This document shows positions 58,027-64,000 of a stretch of 64,000 nucleotides of DNA, in pieces (the stretch's first letter is position 1; the number at the start of each line of letters is the position of its first letter). A program made the translations under genes and the position numbers. The DNA is from Saccharofermentans sp. (GTDB lineage Bacteria > Bacillota > Clostridia > Saccharofermentanales > Saccharofermentanaceae). Below the pieces are notes generated by a model that saw only the letters and a program-made list of their open reading frames with translations, had not been told where the DNA came from and did no database searches. Location: contig JAKSRC010000001.1 in assembly GCA_024403855.1 (NCBI GenBank), positions 124,001-188,000 of the forward strand, in the 5' to 3' direction.

Positions 58027-59493
58027 ATGAGTAAATCCACTCTTCAGGATGGTGCGATCTACGATGCGAAAACATTAGGTGCCGGCCGTGTCGTTGTACT
58101 CGGTTTCCAGCACATGTTCGCTATGTTTGGATCTACTGTCCTTGTACCTGCACTCACTGGTCTTTCAGTGTCTGCTACACTTCTTTTCGCAGGATTGGGA
58201 ACACTCCTTTTCCACTTGCTCTCTAAGAGAAAGGTGCCTGCATTCTTAGGTTCATCCTTCGCATTCCTTGCAGGATACTTCGCTTTGGCACCTAACGGTG
58301 AGCGTGAACTCTTGCCTTATGCATGCTTCGGCGTTGCACTCGCAGGTCTCGTTTATCTCCTCTTGGCAGGACTTATCAAGTTATTCGGTGCAAACCGCGT
58401 AATGAAGTTCTTCCCGCCTATCGTTACAGGACCTATCATCATCGCTATCGGTCTTTGTCTCTCAGCTACAGCTATTAACAGCTGTTCCACAAACTGGATC
58501 GTTGCAATCGTTGCTATCCTCATTATCATCGTCTGCAACATCTGGGGTAAGGGCATGATCAAGATTATCCCTATTCTCCTTGGTGTAGTTGGTGCTTATG
58601 TTCTCTGCATCATCCTTACAGCAACACCTGCTTCTTCACTCGTTGACCTCAACGCAGCACTTGCAGGAACTGAAGGTTATGTTCCTAACATGGTTCACTG
58701 CATCGGTGGAAACGCTAACTTCCAGCTTTTCACACAGGCAAGCATCGACAACATTAAGAATGCAGCTTGGATCGGTCTTCCTTTCCAGTACAATGACACG
58801 GTATTCTCAATCTTCACAAATGGTAAGGCTGACAGTGGTCTTCTCATCACAGCAGTTGCTACTATCGTTCCTATCTCACTTGCTACAATCGTTGAGCACA
58901 TCGGTGATATCTCCGCTATCTCTTCAACAGTTGGTTCCAACTTCATCAAGGATCCCGGACTTCACAGAACACTCATGGGTGACGGTCTTGCTACAACACT
59001 CGCTTCCCTCTTCGGTGCTCCTGCTAACACAACATACGGTGAGAACACAGGCGTTCTTACACTCTCCAAGGTTTTCGATCCTATGGTAGTAAGACTCGCT
59101 GCTGTATTCGCAATTGTTTTCTCCTTCTCACCTAAGCTTGCAGCTTGCATCTCCGCTATCCCTACACCTGTAGTTGGCGGTATCTCACTCGTTCTTTACG
59201 GAATGATCTCCGCTGTCGGTGTAAGAAACGTTGTTGAGAACAAGATTGACTTCGGTAAGGCAAGAAATGTCATCATCGCAGCAATCATCCTCGTTCTCTC
59301 CATCGGTATCGCATACAGCGCTGCTGGTGCTATTGTTATCCCGATTAACGCAAGCATCACAATCTCACTTTCCGGTCTTGCAGTTGGTTCACTCGTTGGT
59401 ATCATCCTCAACGCAGTTCTTCCTGGAAAAGATTATGTTTTCGAGGAAGACGCAAAGGATGCTCCCGCAAAGAAAGATGGCAAGAAGAAGTAA
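58027..59493 (+). CDS. uraA: Uracil/xanthine permease (NCS2 family)
   Basis: Proton-coupled nucleobase importer with 14 expected membrane helices. The 488 residues contain the N-terminal GFQHMFAMFGSTVLVPALTG, SSFAFLAGY, VTGPIIIAIGLCLS, the substrate-site EHIGDISAISSTVG (Glu of motif QEH/EHIGD) and TTYGENTGVLTLSKV. Length is slightly above average, with a Lys/Asp-rich tail. GGAGG site at 7 bases. It is opposite upp, so the base substrate is probably uracil. Confidence 0.95.
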   Translation: MSKSTLQDGAIYDAKTLGAGRVVVLGFQHMFAMFGSTVLVPALTGLSVSATLLFAGLGTLLFHLLSKRKVPAFLGSSFAFLAGYFALAPNGERELLPYACFGVALAGLVYLLLAGLIKLFGANRVMKFFPPIVTGPIIIAIGLCLSATAINSCSTNWIVAIVAILIIIVCNIWGKGMIKIIPILLGVVGAYVLCIILTATPASSLVDLNAALAGTEGYVPNMVHCIGGNANFQLFTQASIDNIKNAAWIGLPFQYNDTVFSIFTNGKADSGLLITAVATIVPISLATIVEHIGDISAISSTVGSNFIKDPGLHRTLMGDGLATTLASLFGAPANTTYGENTGVLTLSKVFDPMVVRLAAVFAIVFSFSPKLAACISAIPTPVVGGISLVLYGMISAVGVRNVVENKIDFGKARNVIIAAIILVLSIGIAYSAAGAIVIPINASITISLSGLAVGSLVGIILNAVLPGKDYVFEEDAKDAPAKKDGKKK

Positions 59494-59515
59494 GATTCTT
59501 TATATCCAGTAAAAC

Positions 59516-59550
59516 AAAGGGTTGTCTCAATCGAGGCAACCCTTTTATTT
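59516..59550 (+). terminator. Terminator after uraA
   Basis: Stem AAAGGGTTGTCTC/GAGGCAACCCTTT (one G-T pair), loop AATC, followed by TATTTTG. Confidence 0.88.
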
Positions 59551-59566
59551 TGAATTGATAATAAAA

Positions 59567-60148
59567 TCAAATGAATAACAATAGTGCGATTCCGCTTACT
59601 TCAAGCAGGATTACTACTCCAAGTAGAAGGATATACGTCTTAAGACGATTGACATCCACTATCTGGAAACCAGGCTTCTTAACAGGTTTTTCCAAAGTCT
59701 CTACACCACTGAATGCATCTGCGATGTAATCGGATGAAGCCGCCTTGTCTTCTTCAGCAATATAGATCTGCTCTTCAGGCTCAGCAATAGGCTTAACAGG
59801 CTCTTTAATCTTGGCCCTGACTTCAGTTGTATCAAGTTCAGGCACGAAAACCTTGCTTTCAGGCTTAGGCGCACCTGTTCTAACGGCAACGACCTTAGGC
59901 TTTACTTCGCCCTTTAAAAGCGCAGAATCTTCGAAAGGTGCCATAGCATTAGCGGATTCTTCTGTAAAAGATGGCGTATCTGAATCTCTGTAATATCCTC
60001 TGTTAGCATCTTCGTAATGGACATTAACATCTACTCTTGTTCTTCTGTCCATTGGAATATGGCGGTCGGGGTTAAGTCTTCCCGGTCGTTCATAAAGAGG
60101 CAACTGACTAGTGCTCTTATTTAAGGATGTATTTTCTTCTTCAGCCAT
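59567..60148 (-). CDS. Tail-anchored protein after the SF1 helicase
   Basis: Not recognised. From ATG 60148 (MAEEENTSLNKST) the protein has 193 residues: a disordered, charged Pro/Glu/Lys-rich cytoplasmic region and one C-terminal membrane helix (about 171-193, LKTYILLLGVVILLEVSGIALLLFI) ending in Phe-Ile. An alternative start at 60157 adds three residues. It begins 31 bases after the helicase stop and is likely co-expressed. Similar in style to the PP2C tail anchor earlier in the window, but with no shared sequence. Confidence 0.7.
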   Translation of the reverse strand: MAEEENTSLNKSTSQLPLYERPGRLNPDRHIPMDRRTRVDVNVHYEDANRGYYRDSDTPSFTEESANAMAPFEDSALLKGEVKPKVVAVRTGAPKPESKVFVPELDTTEVRAKIKEPVKPIAEPEEQIYIAEEDKAASSDYIADAFSGVETLEKPVKKPGFQIVDVNRLKTYILLLGVVILLEVSGIALLLFI

Positions 60149-60179
60149 CTCGTGCATTATACCATACGACGAATACGTC

Positions 60180-63100
60180 TTACTCTGAAGCCTTCACAAA
60201 GCCGTCATCGTCAAGGATAAGAAGTTCCTGCCTGATTGAATAATCAACGGCACGTTTTCCGAGCATATAGTTATCCGAATCAGTGGGGACTCTTGTAAAT
60301 CCCATTGCTTTAGCTGTCTCAACGATAAGGTTTTCATAAGGCATGCCATACTGAGCTTTTGCAAGATACTTTGACGCACAAGCAGCTTCCTGAACAGGAA
60401 TATCACATGCCTTTCTGGGCTTCTCCCCTTCTGCCGGCACTCTGAAATAGTCCATTACCTTTCCCAGCTCAGTACCGTCTTTCCAGACAAAAATAACTTC
60501 CTCATCATCGTCTTCTGATGCTAAATCCAGTCTCTGATTGGTGTACTGAATATTAGAAAGCTTCGCAACACGATTCATAAGATCTGAAAAACGCTTTTTA
60601 AGGTTCGGCGTCATTCTTTCGATTCCAACAGAAGCTAAAAGAGTTTTTGCAATTAGCTCTTTACTGATTGGCGATTCCTGCTCGATTATGGACATAATCT
60701 GATCTTGCAGAAAATCTGTATTACGCGCATCACAAAATGCTTCAGCAGTCAGAGATTTGCCACTAATATGTGCTGTTTTGTAGATGACTCTGGGACAGAC
60801 CTGTTCTACATCGTCAGTTTTTTTTTGAGCCTGCGCTTCAGATTCGCTTACTTCTTCGTTAGATTCTGGTTCAGAAACTGATGCTTCCGGTTCTTCCGTT
60901 GAATCGTCTTCAGGCTTATTTGTGCCATTAATTATTCCAACGAGCTTCTCGAAAACAGCATCAGGATTCTCCCACCATTCGATAGACCAAACTCTTGCGA
61001 TGTTCCATCCAAATCCCTTGAGCATTGAGATCTGAGATACTTCTCTTGACGTTGTAGTACCGGAAGAAGCATATACAGGTCCATCAAGAAGGATACCAAG
61101 ACAATATGTACCATCCTTTTCAGGAGATACAACGCCGATATCGATCTTAAAGCCTGACTTACCGACACCCTTTTCGGTATTAAATCCGATTGCGTTAAAT
61201 CTTGCACAGATATCGTCGGCAATTCCGGTGAAATCCTTATTACGATCGATAAGAGGTGTGCCGGAACCGTCAGATGAGCTTCCTGTAGAAGCGATATCCT
61301 GATCCCAAACGGTGCTACCGGCTGCATACTGAAGGAATCTCTTAAATGATTTAACACCTTCTGATGCTGTATCACCAATTCTGATTTCTTCAGCTGCCAT
61401 AGATGCAAATACTTTCATCTCGATTCTGGATCGTGTAACAGCAACATTAAGTCTTCTCCAGCCACCGTCTCTGTTCAACGGACCGAAGTTCATAATGAGC
61501 TTGCCTGTCTCATCCTTACCATAGCCTACGGAGAACAAGATAACATCACGTTCATCACCCTGGACATTTTCGAGGTTCTTTACGAATATAGGCTCTTCAC
61601 TTCCGAATGCCCATTTCTCAAGAACTGCGTCCTTGCTTGCAGCGAGATCCAACATATCTTCGATGAGTGTCTGTTGCTGGATATTGAATGTAACTACACC
61701 TACACTGTACTTGGAAAGAACAGGATCATGAGCACGCATGCAGATCTCATCGATAACAGCCTGAGCCTCAATCTTGTTGGTTCTTGAATTACCGGAATCG
61801 AAAGTACCGCCACAATCAACCATTGTAACCTTGGATACTCTGTCATCAGGAGACGGGAATGTATAAAGCTTACCTTCATAGAAAGACTTATTGGAGAAAG
61901 TAATAAGACTCTCATGACGGCTTCTGTAGTGCCATGCAAGGAACATCTGAGGCATAGAAATTGCAAGACAGTCATCAAGAATGCTTTCAAGATCATCAGT
62001 CTCAAAATCTTCTACTTCTGTAGTCTGTTCCATAAAGAATGACGTAGGAGGCATCTGCTTGGGGTCACCAACGATTACGGCTTCCTTACCTCTTGCGATA
62101 ACACCAATAGCCTTACTTGTAGGAAGCTGTGAAGCCTCGTCGAAAACAACAATATCGAACATTCCGCACTTTTCAGGATCAAGATACTGAGCGCATGAAA
62201 GAGGGCTCATAAGAACACATGGGCAAAGCTTCAGAATGAGGTCTCCTACCTGAGTAAACAAGGTTCTGATAGATACGCCTCTTCCGCCTGACTTAATTGC
62301 ATGCTGCAAAATACCAAGAGCTGATGATACATTTGCTTCGTGAGTGATATCAGGAAGATTCTTCGCAATTCGCAAATAGATTTCCTGTCTTGTAAGCTTT
62401 TCGAATTCGTCGTTAAGCTTTGACAATTCACTAATTCTCTGCTCGAAAACAAGACCTGAGAAAGTCCTCAATACATCAGCATTGTCGATGATGAGACCAA
62501 CTAACACCTTGCTATAGCCCTTACGGAATGAACCAATAAGGTCTTTTCCGGAAATTACACCATCGCTATATGCATCAACAAGATTATCGATCTTATAAGT
62601 TCTGCACTTGGAAGACATGAGATTAAACTGCATACGGTCTCTTAAGTAATCACTGTCTGCCTTAAGAGTAACTGCCATCTGCTTCTTTGCATCAAGTGAA
62701 GACGCTAATGGCTCAAATGCACCACACTCAAAGCCGTATGTGCTATTAAGTGCCTCATAAGTATTCTTATAGTCTTCACTCTTCATTCCGAATGCGGCTG
62801 CAGCTTCAGTAATCATGACATCACTGCTTCCGACGAGCTTTCTTACTGATCCGATAGGATCAAATGAAGACATCTCAGTAAACAATGCATGTGCATTCTC
62901 ATTGAGTGCTTCTACAGCTGCGATATCAAATCCAGGGAAAACTACACCGGGATTATAGAGCTCGCCAAGATAGCCTCTTGCAGAAGCGATAAAGGCCATC
63001 GCATTCTGAATAGAGTTCTTATAGTCTGCAAGGAGTTTAAAGTCCTGCTCAAGAACTTCTTTACGGTTACCCTTAAGATCGTAAGCCTTAACCTTTTTAT

Positions 63101-64000
63101 AAACGTTATTCTCGGCCATTCCTCTCAAGAGTGCATTCTTAGCTTTTGCTGTAACAATCTCACTTAAGAGTGCAGCACCATCCAGATCAAGAAAACCCGG
63201 CTGATATACAGTAAGAATCGCATCACGCTTAGCAACAGCATCCTTAACGCTTACAAGCATATCCTTTATTGAAAGATATGCCGCCTCTGTATCATCACAG
63301 CAGATATATCCCTTAGGAAGATTGAGCGCCTTGAGTCTGGAGATCAGTGCGCTGACCTGACTAAGACCTGAAATTCTTCCAAGAGTACCGGGTTCACCGG
63401 GAACACGACAGTTGTTAGCAACAAGAAGGTTATCGTAGATTTCAACGCTTGATGCAAACTCATCGAAAGCTCTGACAAAAGAATCAACCAGGATAGGAAG
63501 ATTATTCTTAGCTTCCTGTGAATATCTTGAGGATTTTACAAAAGGAAGCTTACCCTGAAGATTTGTTGAAGAAGCAATAAGTTCACCTAATGAACTCTCA
63601 ATCTCATTTGCTCTGTCAAAAGTAATCTCGTTAAGGAAACCCTCATCAAAAGAACCACAATCAGGGAAAGCCTGATTTGAGAAATAGATATTGATGAGTT
63701 CATAAAGTGACAAACCACAGCCACGAGTTGTATGAAGCGCATCAACATACTTATCGAGTTCTTTTCTCTTATTTGCGATATCTTCCAAGGCCTTGTCATA
63801 ATCGCCGGACCCCTTTGCTTTAAGGCTTACTTCACTGGCAACCTTAAGCTGGTCCAAAACATAGCTCTTACGAACCTTGTTGGAATGGAGCTCAAGACAG
63901 AAAGGTGCGACACCGATCTTCTCAAGTCTCTTATAAACGACATCAAGAGCAGCCTTCTTCTCAGACGCGAAAAGGACCTTCTTACCATTTGCAAGGCAAT
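60180..64000 (-). CDS. Large SF1 helicase with Vsr/MTES_1575-like nuclease and DUF3320 (5' end beyond window)
   Basis: The visible part is about 1270 codons and stays open to position 64000, where it shows the SF1 motif Ia region (GKKVLFASEKKAALDVVYKRL). Further motifs: II MFDIVVFDEASQLPTS, III VIVGDPKQMPPTSF, IV AWHYRSRHESLITFSN, V-VI NVQGDERDVILFSVGYG and RRLNVAVTRSR. A Vsr/MTES_1575-like domain (FNTEKGVGKSGFKIDIGVVSP, LGILLDGPVY, GWNIARVWSIEWWEN) follows, then an acidic linker and a C-terminal DUF3320 (GKVMDYFRVPAEGEKP..., ENLIVETAKAMGFTR). Walker A and any DUF4011 lie beyond the right edge. Proteins with this helicase-nuclease order occur in bacterial defence (the Hhe type has a DUF4011-helicase-Vsr layout) but also as widespread single genes. 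Confidence 0.93.
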   Translation of the reverse strand, partial: CLANGKKVLFASEKKAALDVVYKRLEKIGVAPFCLELHSNKVRKSYVLDQLKVASEVSLKAKGSGDYDKALEDIANKRKELDKYVDALHTTRGCGLSLYELINIYFSNQAFPDCGSFDEGFLNEITFDRANEIESSLGELIASSTNLQGKLPFVKSSRYSQEAKNNLPILVDSFVRAFDEFASSVEIYDNLLVANNCRVPGEPGTLGRISGLSQVSALISRLKALNLPKGYICCDDTEAAYLSIKDMLVSVKDAVAKRDAILTVYQPGFLDLDGAALLSEIVTAKAKNALLRGMAENNVYKKVKAYDLKGNRKEVLEQDFKLLADYKNSIQNAMAFIASARGYLGELYNPGVVFPGFDIAAVEALNENAHALFTEMSSFDPIGSVRKLVGSSDVMITEAAAAFGMKSEDYKNTYEALNSTYGFECGAFEPLASSLDAKKQMAVTLKADSDYLRDRMQFNLMSSKCRTYKIDNLVDAYSDGVISGKDLIGSFRKGYSKVLVGLIIDNADVLRTFSGLVFEQRISELSKLNDEFEKLTRQEIYLRIAKNLPDITHEANVSSALGILQHAIKSGGRGVSIRTLFTQVGDLILKLCPCVLMSPLSCAQYLDPEKCGMFDIVVFDEASQLPTSKAIGVIARGKEAVIVGDPKQMPPTSFFMEQTTEVEDFETDDLESILDDCLAISMPQMFLAWHYRSRHESLITFSNKSFYEGKLYTFPSPDDRVSKVTMVDCGGTFDSGNSRTNKIEAQAVIDEICMRAHDPVLSKYSVGVVTFNIQQQTLIEDMLDLAASKDAVLEKWAFGSEEPIFVKNLENVQGDERDVILFSVGYGKDETGKLIMNFGPLNRDGGWRRLNVAVTRSRIEMKVFASMAAEEIRIGDTASEGVKSFKRFLQYAAGSTVWDQDIASTGSSSDGSGTPLIDRNKDFTGIADDICARFNAIGFNTEKGVGKSGFKIDIGVVSPEKDGTYCLGILLDGPVYASSGTTTSREVSQISMLKGFGWNIARVWSIEWWENPDAVFEKLVGIINGTNKPEDDSTEEPEASVSEPESNEEVSESEAQAQKKTDDVEQVCPRVIYKTAHISGKSLTAEAFCDARNTDFLQDQIMSIIEQESPISKELIAKTLLASVGIERMTPNLKKRFSDLMNRVAKLSNIQYTNQRLDLASEDDDEEVIFVWKDGTELGKVMDYFRVPAEGEKPRKACDIPVQEAACASKYLAKAQYGMPYENLIVETAKAMGFTRVPTDSDNYMLGKRAVDYSIRQELLILDDDGFVKASE

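Noticed and set aside
1..64000. Prophage, integrase or insertion sequence
   Set aside because: No transposase, integrase, terminase, capsid or inverted-repeat bounded element was found; the ABC-TCS cassette may be transferred but carries no mobility gene.

Overview
The window looks like a contiguous chromosomal stretch from a Gram-positive, AT-leaning anaerobe of the Clostridia (Bacillota). The evidence is the mreC-mreD-PBP2 cluster, RqcH, EngB, GH25 and SH3 lipoproteins, a CdaA-type diadenylate cyclase, LanFEG/ABC-2 style transport next to an OmpR/HisK pair, strong GGAGG ribosome sites and a eukaryote-like NADP isocitrate dehydrogenase. A gut or rumen member of the Oscillospiraceae/Saccharofermentans neighbourhood would fit, but that is a guess. 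No phage, transposase or CRISPR array was seen.

Layout. 1-3389: mreC-mreD-PBP2 (elongasome), with PBP2 running off the left edge. 3414-10053: a SEC-C protein, isocitrate dehydrogenase, HolA, a GH25 lipoprotein and ComEC, all on the minus strand. 10165-15656 (plus): EngB, two tandem PRPP synthetase paralogues, a small membrane protein and RqcH. 15653-19975 (minus): ruvC-ruvA-ruvB-queH and pyrimidine nucleoside phosphorylase. 20087-21390 (plus): a Gfo/Idh/MocA oxidoreductase and tRNA-Lys.

21412-32141 (minus) is the most unusual part. A protein kinase with a PIN-like N-terminus and a TerY-like VWA protein form one transcription unit. A tail-anchored PP2C phosphatase and an alanine-rich coiled-coil protein form another. 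Together they contain the three components of a TerY-P type phosphorylation triad. They are separated by a self-contained cassette of response regulator, sensor kinase, small secreted protein, two membrane proteins and an ABC ATPase.

32298-41829 (minus): a second-type GyrB/GyrA-like topoisomerase pair followed by a deacetylase-like membrane protein, a PH-domain protein, a sirtuin with a histone-H1-like tail and a membrane-anchored MutS-family ATPase. 41985-45351: a zinc-ribbon protein, abutting tRNA-Arg and tRNA-Gly, an SH3 lipoprotein, an acetyltransferase and a GH5-like lipoprotein that lacks catalytic residues. 45549-50727: a HEAT protein (plus), then on the minus strand an AroB-like protein without the zinc ligands, a degenerate M28-like lipoprotein, a diadenylate cyclase fused to a YbbR (CdaR-like) domain, and a GlmU-like acyltransferase. 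50821-53952 (plus): gltX-glnS. 53996-57835 (minus): upp, an amino-acid ABC importer, and a TetR regulator with three palindromic sites upstream. 58027-59493 (plus): uracil permease. 59567-64000 (minus): a large SF1 helicase with a Vsr/MTES_1575-like nuclease domain and DUF3320, cut by the right edge, followed by a tail-anchored protein.

Themes: cell-wall growth and its c-di-AMP control (mre, PBP2, CdaA-YbbR, GlmU-like), pyrimidine salvage (Pdp, Upp, UraA), DNA maintenance (RuvCAB, HolA, topoisomerases, MutS-like, helicase), and several proteins that keep an enzyme fold but have lost canonical catalytic residues.
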